Notes: generated by a model not told the origin, from the letters alone. A stretch of 10,376 nt of DNA from Acidimicrobiaceae bacterium (GCA_003133075.1 PKZN01000106.1:4867-15242); one strand, 5' to 3'. Counted from the stretch's first letter, positions 1 through 6,937 are shown. A program made the numbers and translations.

Positions 1-2395
1 CGTCGACCTCGGCGGCGAAGGCGGCGTCCTTGACGAAGGTCGACAGGCCCAGGGTCGAGCGATCCATCGTGTCGGTTGGAAACTTGGCGATTGCCTCGTC
101 CCAGCGTCCCGTGAAGTATCGCCAGACGGCCGGCCCGGTGACTTCGTTGCGCGAGAGGATCCCCAACTCGGTGGAGGCGTCTTGGGTGCGGAACTCCGAG
201 AAGCACTTCTCGGCGGCGTCTAAGGCCACGGCTTCGTCGCGGAACGCGCCGAATCCGAAGCGCAGGTAGCGCTGCGCATCCTGGGGCGTCGGGGCGCTTC
301 GGTAGCGCTCGAGGAACGTCTCGTAGTCCCCGGGGCGGTCCTGGCTCGCGACGATGCGCAGGATGTTCCCGGCGAGGTCCCCGTCGAGGTCGTTCGCTTC
401 GAAGCGACGCACGGCTTCGCTGCGAATCGCTTCGTCACCCCCGATGGTGCCGAGGATGCCGATCACGATCGAACGAATCTGGGGCGCGAGGTCGTCCTCG
501 CCGGGAACCTTGTCCCAGCCGAGTCGCTCGAACTGAGGAAGGAGGAGTGCGCGCACGTCCGCCACCAGCGTGGCGCGCTGGGTGTCGCTGAGCGCGCGGT
601 AGGTGAGATCGATGGCACTCGCCACCGGTGTCCACGCGGCCGGTTCGTCCTTGTCGCCGAGTCCGCGCGCGATCGCGTAGAAGTCCGACCAGTCGCTCTG
701 GCCCGCGAAGAACGACGCCCACCCGTCGGCCACCAGCGTGGCGCGCTCTAACTCTTCTAACTCATCGATGTGGTCACTCAGCGCCGCCAGCTCGGCCTTG
801 GCGTAGCGCGAGCGAAAGACGCCCGAACCCCCGGCGTTCACGACGACCGGCGGCTCGTCGGTGACCGCCAAAGGCTCATCGCGCAGCAGGTGTCGCGTCG
901 CCGCGCCGCCCTTTAGGGACCGGGTGAAGATCGGCACCGCCCAGGATGACCCGATGGCGCTCGTTCCTTCGGTCGTTCCGTAGGCGAAGGGCTGTTGACT
1001 CAGAAATCCGTTCTCCAAGGTCACGAGCGGGTGGCCTCCTTGGAGGATCCAGGTGTTCATCACCTCGCGTACCGGCTCCTTCGAGATCTCCTCGAGCGCG
1101 TCCCACAGGTCCGAGGTGACGGTGTTGGCGTAGGCGTGCTTGGTGAGGTAGTGACGGATGCCGTCGCGGAAGGTCTCGGCCCCCAAGTACTGCTCGAGCA
1201 TGCGGAGCACCGAGCCACCCTTTTCGTAGGTGAGCAGGTCGAACATTCCGCGCATGTCGTCGGGCGAGATGACCTCGTACTCGATGGGTCGCGTCGAGTG
1301 CAGTCCGTCGAGTTGGAGGGCCATGTCGCGGTCCGTGCCGAAGCCGACCAGCGTCTTCCACGTGGGTCGGTAGGCGTCCGTGCAGAGGACCTGCATGAAG
1401 GTGGCGAAGGCTTCGTTGAGCCAGATCCCCTCCCACCACTCCATGGTGACCAGGTCACCGAACCACATGTGGGCCATCTCGTGGTCCACCACGTGGGCGA
1501 CGCGCTCGATCTCGGCGTGCGACGCGGTCACCGGATCGATCAGGAGGTCCGACTCGCGAAAGGTGATGCACCCTAGGTTCTCCATCGCGCCCTGGGTGAA
1601 GTCGGGGATCGCCAGCATGTCCAACTTCTCCCCGGGGTAGGGGATGTTGAAGTAGTCCGAGAAGAAACGCAGCGCGAACGCGCCGGCGTCCTTCGCGAAC
1701 TCCGCCAGATGGCCCTTGCCGATGGGGTAGATCACGCGCAGCGGCACGCCGTCGACGTCGATCGCCTCGGTCTCGCCGAAGGGGCCGACCACGAAGGCGA
1801 CTAGGTACGTCGACATCTTCATCGTCGGAGTGAAGCTCAAGGAACGTTGACCGTTGCCGAGGTCGGTGTCGGTGGCGACGGGGGAGTTGGAGTACGCCGC
1901 CAGGTGGCTGGGGATCGTCAGGTTCACCTGGTAGGTCGCCTTGAAGGCGGGCTCGTCCCAACACGGGAACGCGCGTCGCGCGTCGCTGTTCTCGAACTGC
2001 GTGGTGGCGATGGTGTGTCGCACGCCCTCGGTGTCGACGAAGCTCGAGCGGTAAAAGCCCACCAACTGGTCGTTGAGCGTGCCGTCAAAGGCGATCTCGA
2101 CGACCGCGGGCCCGACGGGCAGCGTGCGCTCGAAGACGAAGGTCGCGGTCTCGTAGGTCTCATCCAGCCGGTGCTCTTGGGAGCGGTAGCTCGTGCCGTC
2201 AGCGGTGACGGTGGCGGCGCCGAGTTCGAGGTCGAGTGCGTTGAGGGTGAGTTCACTGACCTCCTCGTCGATGTTGACGTCGATCTCGACTCGCCCGGCG
2301 AAGGTGAAGTTCTCCAAGTCCGGGGTGAGGAAGATTCGATAGGCCGAGGGGACGACGGTGCGGACGAGACGATAGGGGTTTGTTGGGGTTTTCAT
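1..2395 (-). CDS. pepN: M1 family zinc aminopeptidase (aminopeptidase N), C-terminus beyond window
   Basis: Cytoplasmic zinc aminopeptidase that removes N-terminal residues from peptides. The frame is open from an ATG (CAT at 2393-2395) to the window edge, giving about 798 codons. Actinobacterial PepN is about 850 residues, so the last 50 or so are missing. Seen in the translation: the substrate-binding GAMEN motif (residues 269-273), the zinc site HEMAH (H305, E306, H309) followed 18 residues later by WLNE (E328), and the transition-state tyrosine in TYEKGG (Y390). Domains run N-terminal beta domain (about 1-190), catalytic domain (190-430), beta sandwich (430-520), then an ERAP1_C-like helical domain (from about 525). 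No signal peptide is seen. All active-site residues are present, so it should be active. The start is backed by a TAGGCT hexamer ending 8 bases upstream, with no Shine-Dalgarno. It is divergent from the PfkB kinase. Confidence 0.96.
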   Translation of the reverse strand, partial: MKTPTNPYRLVRTVVPSAYRIFLTPDLENFTFAGRVEIDVNIDEEVSELTLNALDLELGAATVTADGTSYRSQEHRLDETYETATFVFERTLPVGPAVVEIAFDGTLNDQLVGFYRSSFVDTEGVRHTIATTQFENSDARRAFPCWDEPAFKATYQVNLTIPSHLAAYSNSPVATDTDLGNGQRSLSFTPTMKMSTYLVAFVVGPFGETEAIDVDGVPLRVIYPIGKGHLAEFAKDAGAFALRFFSDYFNIPYPGEKLDMLAIPDFTQGAMENLGCITFRESDLLIDPVTASHAEIERVAHVVDHEMAHMWFGDLVTMEWWEGIWLNEAFATFMQVLCTDAYRPTWKTLVGFGTDRDMALQLDGLHSTRPIEYEVISPDDMRGMFDLLTYEKGGSVLRMLEQYLGAETFRDGIRHYLTKHAYANTVTSDLWDALEEISKEPVREVMNTWILQGGHPLVTLENGFLSQQPFAYGTTEGTSAIGSSWAVPIFTRSLKGGAATRHLLRDEPLAVTDEPPVVVNAGGSGVFRSRYAKAELAALSDHIDELEELERATLVADGWASFFAGQSDWSDFYAIARGLGDKDEPAAWTPVASAIDLTYRALSDTQRATLVADVRALLLPQFERLGWDKVPGEDDLAPQIRSIVIGILGTIGGDEAIRSEAVRRFEANDLDGDLAGNILRIVASQDRPGDYETFLERYRSAPTPQDAQRYLRFGFGAFRDEAVALDAAEKCFSEFRTQDASTELGILSRNEVTGPAVWRYFTGRWDEAIAKFPTDTMDRSTLGLSTFVKDAAFAAEVD

Positions 2396-2403
2396 TGGTC
2401 GTA

Positions 2404-2409
2404 AGCCTA
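2404..2409 (-). promoter_or_regulatory. -10-like box of pepN (leaderless)
   Basis: On the minus strand TAGGCT matches the actinobacterial TANNNT -10 pattern and ends 8 bases before the pepN ATG. Transcription would start at or very near the start codon. No purine-rich ribosome binding site lies between them, and I see no convincing -35. Confidence 0.45.
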
Positions 2410-2422
2410 GGACGAAATTGTC

Positions 2423-2428
2423 TAACCT
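2423..2428 (+). promoter_or_regulatory. -10-like box of the PfkB kinase (leaderless)
   Basis: TAACCT fits TANNNT and is followed by exactly 6 bases and then the GTG start at 2435, so the transcript would begin at the start codon. The intervening bases are TCCTCT, not a Shine-Dalgarno. This supports GTG 2435 over the in-frame ATG at 2468. No clear -35 is visible. Confidence 0.45.
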
Positions 2429-2434
2429 TCCTCT

Positions 2435-3472
2435 GTGACTTCCACCCCTACGCCCGTGTCGCTGCGCATGAAACCCGGTCCGCACCGCCTGGCCGTGACC
2501 GGTATCGGCAACGCGATGCTCGACATCATCACCCAAGACGAACACGAGATCTACCACCAACTCGGGCTCGTGAAAGCCGCGATGTCCCTCATCGACGAGG
2601 ACCAGTTGGAGCGCTTTCTTGCCGCCATGGGCCCGACCATCCAGATGTCGGGGGGCTCCGTCGCGAACTCCATCGCGGGGATCGCCGCTCTCGGTGGGAC
2701 CTGTGGCTACATCGGCAAGATCGCCGACGACGAGTTCGGCGAACGGTTTCGTCACGACCTCACCTCCTTGGGCGCCGAGGTCGACCTCGCGGTGGCGAAG
2801 CCCGGCGAGGGCGCGACGGGGCGTTGCCACGTGTTCATCACCCCCGACGCCCAACGTACGATGGCCACCTACCTCGGGGCGTCGAACAAGTTGAACGTGG
2901 ACGACATCAAAGAAGACCTCATCGCTCGCTCCGAAATCACCTACGTCGAGGGGTACCTCTTCGACCTTCCGCCCGCGAAGGACTCGGTGCGCAAGGTCGT
3001 CAACTTCGCCCACGAGCACGACTCGATGGTTGCCCTGTCGCTCTCGGACATGTTCTGCGTCGATCGACACCGGCGCGATTTTCTAGAGCTCGTCACCACC
3101 GACGTCGACGTGCTGTTGGCGAACGAGACCGAGATACTGTCGCTCTTTCAGTACGAACACCTAGAACAGGCCTTCGTCGCGCTTGACGAACTTGGCGTGT
3201 TGGCCGTCGTGACGCGCGGACCTAAGGGCGCCGACGTGGCGACCGTCTCGGGCGTGGTCAGCGTGCCCGCGGCCGAGGTCGAGCACGTTGTCGACCAGAA
3301 CGGCGCCGGCGACATGTTCGCCTCAGGCTTCCTCTATGGTCTCGCCCTCGGCGCGGACCCGGTGGAGGCGGCAGAATTGGGTTCGCTCTGTGCGGGAGAG
3401 GTCATAACGCACCTTGGCGCGCGACCGGAGTCGGACCTCGAAGAGCTCGGTATCGAAGCCGGTCTGCTCTGA
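2435..3472 (+). CDS. PfkB-family carbohydrate/adenosine kinase
   Basis: ATP-dependent kinase of the ribokinase (PfkB) fold, probably acting on a nucleoside such as adenosine or on a sugar. Length is 345 residues, normal for the family. Seen: a substrate-side glycine motif GGSVANS (73-79) followed by GIAALGG, an NETE motif (220-223), TRGPKG (250-255) and the ATP/anion-hole motif DQNGAGD (287-293), with D293 as the expected catalytic base. The usual DTxGAGD has a threonine at the second position, which is Q here. The overall pattern (MLDII, MSLID, GGSVANS) is that of proteins commonly annotated as adenosine kinase in bacteria, but the substrate cannot be fixed from sequence alone. The GTG start is chosen because a -10-like hexamer lies 6 bases upstream; a start at ATG 2468 would remove 11 residues without touching a domain. 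It is divergent from pepN and converges on ctaG 9 bases away. Confidence 0.9.
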   Translation: MTSTPTPVSLRMKPGPHRLAVTGIGNAMLDIITQDEHEIYHQLGLVKAAMSLIDEDQLERFLAAMGPTIQMSGGSVANSIAGIAALGGTCGYIGKIADDEFGERFRHDLTSLGAEVDLAVAKPGEGATGRCHVFITPDAQRTMATYLGASNKLNVDDIKEDLIARSEITYVEGYLFDLPPAKDSVRKVVNFAHEHDSMVALSLSDMFCVDRHRRDFLELVTTDVDVLLANETEILSLFQYEHLEQAFVALDELGVLAVVTRGPKGADVATVSGVVSVPAAEVEHVVDQNGAGDMFASGFLYGLALGADPVEAAELGSLCAGEVITHLGARPESDLEELGIEAGLL

Positions 3473-3481
3473 GCCCGATGC

Positions 3482-4321
3482 TCAAATACCTTGGGCGTCG
3501 AGAATCGCGTCGAGCTCGCGCGTACGTATCGTCTCCCACTTGACCCACATGATGGAAATCGGGATGCAGGCGAGCAACATCAACGCGTCGCCGCCGATCC
3601 ACATGATCGCGCCACCGAGTCTGATGTTCGACAGTCGCCACACCGCGCTCGAGCCCGTCGGCGCCATCCCGGCGTAGTTGGAAAATGGCACCCGCGAGGA
3701 CATCGAGAGCACCAGACCGGTGAAGGTGTCGACGGGGACCGCCGCCATCACGAAGACCAGGCGAAGTCCGGGGTGGATCTTGACTCCTCGCTCGAGACCG
3801 AACGCGGCGCGAAAGAAAAGGTAGCCGACGACGAGAAAGGCGATCTGTTCGAGGTGATGGATCCACATGTGCTGCATCATCAGGTTCATGAAACCCGTGA
3901 GGTGGGTGAGGGGGATGAAGACGAAGTAGAGCGCGAACGCGAAGAGTGGGTGGGTGATGCGCGCCATGAGCGGACTGTCGAGCCAACGCCGCATGGTGTC
4001 GCTGCCCGCGGCGTAGGCGAGATCGAGCGGGGCGCTCAGGGCGAACAGCGGCGCCGCGACCATGATCAACAACAGGTGCTGGATCATGTGGACGCTGAAG
4101 TACTCCATGTCGAAGGTCCCGAGAAACGACTCGGTCGCGAGGAAGGTGATGAGCAGGCCCAGGGCGAAACAGACTGAGCGGACCCTCGGCCACCCGGGCG
4201 TCCGGCGCACGTACTGGGCGTAGATGAGCGCGGCGCAGAGCAACAAAATAATGGGAATTACGCCGAGGTCCCAGTGATTGATGTGATGCCAAGTGAATGG
4301 CGCGTTGTACATCGCGGGCAC
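3482..4321 (-). CDS. ctaG: Cytochrome c oxidase assembly protein, caa3_CtaG family
   Basis: Integral membrane protein of the CtaG (caa3-type) family, associated with maturation of cytochrome c oxidase, probably its copper centre. The 279-residue product has about seven hydrophobic segments (near 20-37, 49-66, 76-98, 124-141, 153-172, 186-207, 237-260). The family hallmark is at 78-82, HMIQH, at the start of a long helix ending in AAPLFALSAPLDL. Further histidines at 151, 155 and 156 could be metal ligands. The start is GTG at 4321; ATG at 4312 is an alternative removing three residues. TAGGAT ends 6 bases before the GTG and can be read either as a -10 box for a leaderless transcript or as an AGGA ribosome binding site. 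It is divergent from the membrane/GDPD operon and converges on the PfkB kinase. No oxidase subunit gene is in the window, so the link to oxidase assembly rests on family membership. Confidence 0.9.
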   Translation of the reverse strand: MPAMYNAPFTWHHINHWDLGVIPIILLLCAALIYAQYVRRTPGWPRVRSVCFALGLLITFLATESFLGTFDMEYFSVHMIQHLLLIMVAAPLFALSAPLDLAYAAGSDTMRRWLDSPLMARITHPLFAFALYFVFIPLTHLTGFMNLMMQHMWIHHLEQIAFLVVGYLFFRAAFGLERGVKIHPGLRLVFVMAAVPVDTFTGLVLSMSSRVPFSNYAGMAPTGSSAVWRLSNIRLGGAIMWIGGDALMLLACIPISIMWVKWETIRTRELDAILDAQGI

Positions 4322-4327
4322 TTCACC

Positions 4328-4333
4328 ATCCTA
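4328..4333 (-). promoter_or_regulatory. -10-like box of ctaG
   Basis: TAGGAT on the minus strand (ATCCTA on plus) ends 6 bases before the ctaG GTG. The same bases contain AGGA at 7-base spacing, so a Shine-Dalgarno reading is also possible. An identical TAGGAT sits 6 bases before the divergent gene at 4377. Confidence 0.4.
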
Positions 4334-4364
4334 CGACGCCATTTTCGCTACAGATTTCGGTCGG

Positions 4365-4370
4365 TAGGAT
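4365..4370 (+). promoter_or_regulatory. -10-like box of the membrane/GDPD operon (leaderless)
   Basis: TAGGAT followed by GACCAG (6 bases) and the GTG at 4377. The identical hexamer and spacing occur on the opposite strand for ctaG, making a nearly symmetrical divergent promoter within 55 bases. No good -35 is recognised. Confidence 0.45.
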
Positions 4371-4376
4371 GACCAG

Positions 4377-4748
4377 GTGCGCTCCAAGTATTTTTCTCTC
4401 CGGGCGATTGGGCTGCACATCGCGCTCATCACCTGGGTCGTGGTCTGCGCTCTCGCGGCGTGGTGGCAGGTCGGCCGCGCGGTCCAGGGCAACTCCTTAA
4501 GTTTCCTTTACTCGGTCGAGTGGCCGGTGATCGGGGTGCTTGGAATTCTCGGGTGGTACTCGATGCTCAACATGGAAAAGACCACCGAAGAGAAGGAAGT
4601 GGAGCGTCGCGCCTACGAAGAAAAGATGCGCGCCGACGCACTCGCGGCGCGCGAACGGGCCACTGAAGAGGACCCGAGCCTCGCGGCCTATAACGACCAC
4701 TTGGCGAACCTCTCACACGTTCCAAAGAAACGACTCTGGGGCCACTAG
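4377..4748 (+). CDS. Conserved-looking two-helix membrane protein, SURF1-like first helix
   Basis: Function unknown. The 123-residue product has one hydrophobic helix at about 11-30 ending in WWQ and followed by GRAVQGN, a second at about 48-64 following a VEWP motif, and then a highly charged, probably helical tail (67-95) rich in E, K and R, likely cytoplasmic. The pattern of a first helix ending in WQ then xxR resembles the N-terminal helix of SURF1 (cytochrome oxidase assembly), but the rest of SURF1 is absent. From memory, small proteins of this type are widespread hypotheticals in actinobacteria. It is first in an operon: the DUF3817 gene begins on the base after its stop. The divergent neighbour is ctaG, so a role near respiratory membrane complexes is conceivable but only inference. 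The GTG start is supported by TAGGAT 6 bases upstream. Confidence 0.85.
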   Translation: MRSKYFSLRAIGLHIALITWVVVCALAAWWQVGRAVQGNSLSFLYSVEWPVIGVLGILGWYSMLNMEKTTEEKEVERRAYEEKMRADALAARERATEEDPSLAAYNDHLANLSHVPKKRLWGH

Positions 4749-5075
4749 GTGGAGGCAACCTTTCGGCGGTACCGGGCGATGTCCTTCATCACCGGTACGA
4801 CGTTGTTGGTTCTGTTCGTCACCCTCTTGCTCCACACCGTCGACTTGACGCTGTGGCACCACCTGTCGTGGTTCGTGAAGATCGTCGGTGTCGGCCACGG
4901 CATTGTGCTCTATCCGATCTACATGATTATGTGCTTCAATCTCGTGCTGCGCTTTCGTTTGAACGTCGGGTTGCTCGGCCTGATGCTGTTCGCGGGCTTC
5001 GTGCCGGGTCTGGCCTTCTACCTCGAGCACCGCATGCGCCTCAAGCTCTACCCCGAGGGTCTGCCCCGCAAGTGA
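4749..5075 (+). CDS. DUF3817 integral membrane protein
   Basis: Small membrane protein of 108 residues that matches the DUF3817 pattern: an N-terminal YRAMSFITG helix (about 9-28), a central helix starting GVGHGIVLYPIY (47-58) with the conserved HG pair at 50-51, and a third helix (73-91) ending in PGLAFYLEHR. Three transmembrane helices are expected. The biochemical role of the family is unknown. The gene begins with GTG directly after the upstream stop codon, and its own TGA overlaps the GTG of the phosphodiesterase gene by four bases (GTGA), so the three genes are almost certainly co-transcribed and translationally coupled. ATG at 4789 is a possible alternative start but would remove the basic N-terminus (RRYR) preceding the first helix, so the GTG is preferred. 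Confidence 0.88.
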   Translation: MEATFRRYRAMSFITGTTLLVLFVTLLLHTVDLTLWHHLSWFVKIVGVGHGIVLYPIYMIMCFNLVLRFRLNVGLLGLMLFAGFVPGLAFYLEHRMRLKLYPEGLPRK

Positions 5076-5929
5076 GTCGCTGGACCGAACGGCGGGTCAT
5101 CGCCTTCGCGCACCAGGGTGGCTCCTTCGAGGGGCCCTCTTCCACCTTGGCGGCCATTGAACACGCACTCGACGTCGGGGCGAGCGCGATCGAGTTGGAC
5201 GTGCACGCCACTCGTGACCGTCACGTGGTGGTCTGTCACGACGAGACGGTCGATCGAACGACGAACCAACACGGTGAGATCGCGGACCTGACCTTGGTCG
5301 AACTGCGCGAGATGGACAACGCGTACTGGTGGATCGAGGGCGAGACCGTCACGCCGGGTCGTGACGATGGCCAGTACCTTCTGCGGGGTCGCGCGCCGAA
5401 GGACCGTCGCTACGGCATCGTGACGTTAGAAGAGGTCGCGACCGCATTCCCCGGCGTGTTGCTCAACCTGGACCTCAAGCGCACCGCTCCGGACGTTGAG
5501 GCGTACGAATCGCTGCTCGCCGAGGAGCTGCGACGTCTCGAGATCACCGACTCGGTGATGGTCGCGTCCTTTCACGACGACGCCATCCAACGCTTCCGCA
5601 GTGTCGCGCCGGGCGTAGCGACCTCGGCGGCGACGAATGAAGTCGCGGCGTTCTTCTTCTCGCTCAGTGACGCGTCGCCCGTCGTGCCACCGGTGGCAGC
5701 GTTCCAAGTGCCCGCGAGTTTCTCGGGCATCGACGTCGTAACGGAGTCCTTCGTCGCCGCGGCGCACCGTGCGGACGCGGCGGTGCACGTGTGGACGATC
5801 AACGACGAGCACGAAATGTCCCGGCTGCTCGACCTCGGGGTGGACGGCCTGGTCAGTGACCGGCCGTCGCTGCTGGGGTCGCTGTTAGCGGAACGGGGCT
5901 GTGCGTGGGACGGTCGGCTGGAGGCCTAG
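5072..5929 (+). CDS. Glycerophosphodiester phosphodiesterase (GDPD family)
   Basis: Hydrolyses glycerophosphodiesters to glycerol-3-phosphate and an alcohol, in phospholipid turnover. The 285-residue TIM-barrel-like product shows the GDPD catalytic set: H14 in AHQGG, E41 and D43 in ELDVH (metal ligands), H56 in CHDETVDRTTN, and N132-L-D-L-K136 as the later acidic/lysine strand. C-terminal motifs VHVWTIND and GVDGLVSDRP are typical of the family. Two departures: the usual HRG is HQG, and the PENT that normally follows is PSST. I believe an HQGG/PSST form occurs in other actinobacterial GDPDs. No signal peptide is seen, so a cytoplasmic enzyme is likely. GTG at 5072 is the only start giving a family-length N-terminus and overlaps the DUF3817 stop (GTGA). 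Its stop shares CTAG (5926-5929) with the stop of the convergent bL37 gene. Confidence 0.92.
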   Translation: MSRWTERRVIAFAHQGGSFEGPSSTLAAIEHALDVGASAIELDVHATRDRHVVVCHDETVDRTTNQHGEIADLTLVELREMDNAYWWIEGETVTPGRDDGQYLLRGRAPKDRRYGIVTLEEVATAFPGVLLNLDLKRTAPDVEAYESLLAEELRRLEITDSVMVASFHDDAIQRFRSVAPGVATSAATNEVAAFFFSLSDASPVVPPVAAFQVPASFSGIDVVTESFVAAAHRADAAVHVWTINDEHEMSRLLDLGVDGLVSDRPSLLGSLLAERGCAWDGRLEA

Positions 5930-6009
5930 CCGCGACCGCAGTTCGGCCGCTTGCCGTGGTTGGCCTTCTTTTTGGCGCGCAGCTTGCGCTTGTTGGTCCG
6001 CTTTGACAT
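5926..6009 (-). CDS. Small basic ribosomal protein bL37 (27 aa)
   Basis: A 27-residue protein with 12 lysine/arginine residues and the block KKANHGKRPN (residues 14-23). This matches, from memory, the C-terminal half of bL37, the tiny 50S subunit protein found in the Mycobacterium smegmatis ribosome structure (ending SKANHGKRPN plus a residue). Such proteins are conserved in actinobacteria and usually missed by gene finders because of size. Here four residues (CGRG) extend past the usual end. The ATG is the complement of 6007-6009. TAACAT, matching TANNNT, ends 8 bases upstream and no Shine-Dalgarno is seen, so a leaderless mRNA is likely. The gene is convergent with the GDPD gene (stops share CTAG) and divergent from rsmI, another ribosome-related gene. 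Confidence 0.82.
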   Translation of the reverse strand: MSKRTNKRKLRAKKKANHGKRPNCGRG

Positions 6010-6017
6010 AGGTGACA

Positions 6018-6023
6018 ATGTTA
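6018..6023 (-). promoter_or_regulatory. -10-like box of bL37 (leaderless)
   Basis: TAACAT on the minus strand ends 8 bases before the bL37 ATG, the same spacing as at pepN. A weak TTGGCT lies 19 bases further upstream as a possible -35. The bases between hexamer and ATG contain no ribosome binding site. Confidence 0.45.
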
Positions 6024-6050
6024 GTGGGCGGAGCGCTTCGCGAGCCAAAC

Positions 6051-6054
6051 GAGG
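6051..6054 (+). promoter_or_regulatory. Shine-Dalgarno that decides the rsmI start
   Basis: GAGG lies 6 bases before GTG 6061 but directly abuts ATG 6055. Only the GTG is at usable spacing, so the protein should begin VDETRPEG rather than two residues earlier. Confidence 0.6.
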
Positions 6055-6060
6055 ATGAAC

Positions 6061-6921
6061 GTGGACGAGACCAGGCCCGAAGGACAGTTGGTGCTGGTCG
6101 CGACGCCGCTCGGGAATCTGGGCGATCTGTCGCCACGAGCACTGGAGTTCTTTCGACGCGCCGATGTGATCTACTGCGAGGACACCCGGCACTCTCGCGT
6201 GCTCTTCAGTGCGAACGGCATCGCGAGCGGTGGTCGCCTCCAGGCGCTGCACGAGCACAATGAAGTCGCCCAGAGCGAACACGTGGTCACCCGGGTGCGC
6301 GAGGGTCAACTCGTGGTGTTGATCAGTGACGCGGGTACGCCGGGCATCTCGGACCCGGGCACTCGCGTGGTCGCGGCCGTGGCGGCGGCGGGACTGCGGG
6401 TCTCGACGGCGCCGGGCCCCTCGGCGGTCGTCGCGGCGCTCTCCATCAGCGGCCTTCCGACCGAGCGCTTCATCATGGAGGGGTTCTTCCCGCGCAAGGC
6501 GAACGACCGAGCGCGACTCGTTGCGAGCTGGGCCGAGGAGGAGCGCACCATTGTCTTTTACGAGTCGCCCCAACGACTCGCGGGCGTGCTCAGCGAACTC
6601 GCGCAGACCTTCCCCGATCGACGGGTGGCCGTCGTGCGCGAACTGACCAAGTTGCACGAAGAGGTCATTCGCGGGACGACGCGGGAGGTCGCAGCAGTAC
6701 TCGAGCAGCGTGTGATTCTCGGGGAGATTGTTGTGGTACTCGAGGGTGGAGAGCCCGTCATCGACGTCGATGATGAACTCGTGCGCCGAGCGCTTCGTGA
6801 GCAGTTCTCCTCCGGCGTCTCGACGAGGGACGCCGTGGACTTCGTATCCGAGACGCTCGGCGCGTCCCACCGCGTCGTCTACCAGATGGCCCTCGAGGTC
6901 AAGAAGGACGCAACGTCGTAG
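6061..6921 (+). CDS. rsmI: 16S rRNA (cytidine1402-2'-O)-methyltransferase RsmI
   Basis: Uses S-adenosylmethionine to 2'-O-methylate C1402 of 16S rRNA in the decoding centre. The 286-residue product has the SAM-dependent tetrapyrrole methyltransferase fold typical of RsmI: ATPLGNLGD (14-22), CEDTRH (39-44), SDAGTPGISDPG (89-100), then APGPSA, GFFPRK and the FYESPQR motif, and a C-terminal EIVVVLEGG strand followed by a helical tail. Length and motifs are complete. GTG 6061 is preferred over ATG 6055 because GAGG sits 6 bases before it. The gene lies divergent to bL37. No strong promoter of its own is seen in the 51-base gap, so read-through from the GDPD operon across the antisense bL37 gene is possible. 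Its end carries the metG -10 box just after the stop. Confidence 0.96.
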   Translation: MDETRPEGQLVLVATPLGNLGDLSPRALEFFRRADVIYCEDTRHSRVLFSANGIASGGRLQALHEHNEVAQSEHVVTRVREGQLVVLISDAGTPGISDPGTRVVAAVAAAGLRVSTAPGPSAVVAALSISGLPTERFIMEGFFPRKANDRARLVASWAEEERTIVFYESPQRLAGVLSELAQTFPDRRVAVVRELTKLHEEVIRGTTREVAAVLEQRVILGEIVVVLEGGEPVIDVDDELVRRALREQFSSGVSTRDAVDFVSETLGASHRVVYQMALEVKKDATS

Positions 6922-6925
6922 TCAG

Positions 6926-6931
6926 TATTCT
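6926..6931 (+). promoter_or_regulatory. -10-like box of metG (leaderless)
   Basis: TATTCT (TANNNT) is followed by CGTTAA (6 bases) and the metG GTG. It lies in the 16-base gap after the rsmI stop, so metG can have its own leaderless promoter despite the close spacing. No consensus -35 is visible inside the end of rsmI. Confidence 0.5.
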
Positions 6932-6937
6932 CGTTAA

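Noticed and set aside
220..2256. Several open frames on the minus strand of up to 187 codons, and plus-strand frames at 995-1576 and 1847-2404
   Set aside because: They lie inside the single long pepN frame, whose motifs (GAMEN, HEMAH, NEAF) are continuous. The others show low-complexity arginine/proline-rich translations typical of shadows in high-GC DNA.
6003..6008. Perfect TTGACA as a -35 for rsmI
   Set aside because: At 17 bases downstream the sequence is GC-rich (GTGGGCGG region) with no -10 match, and the bases are the start of the bL37 coding sequence on the other strand.
6010..6870. A 314-codon minus-strand frame ending in the bL37 sequence
   Set aside because: Only the last 27 codons (5926-6009) match a family. 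The upstream part is antisense to rsmI and unlike any protein I know; bL37 has its own ATG and -10-like box.
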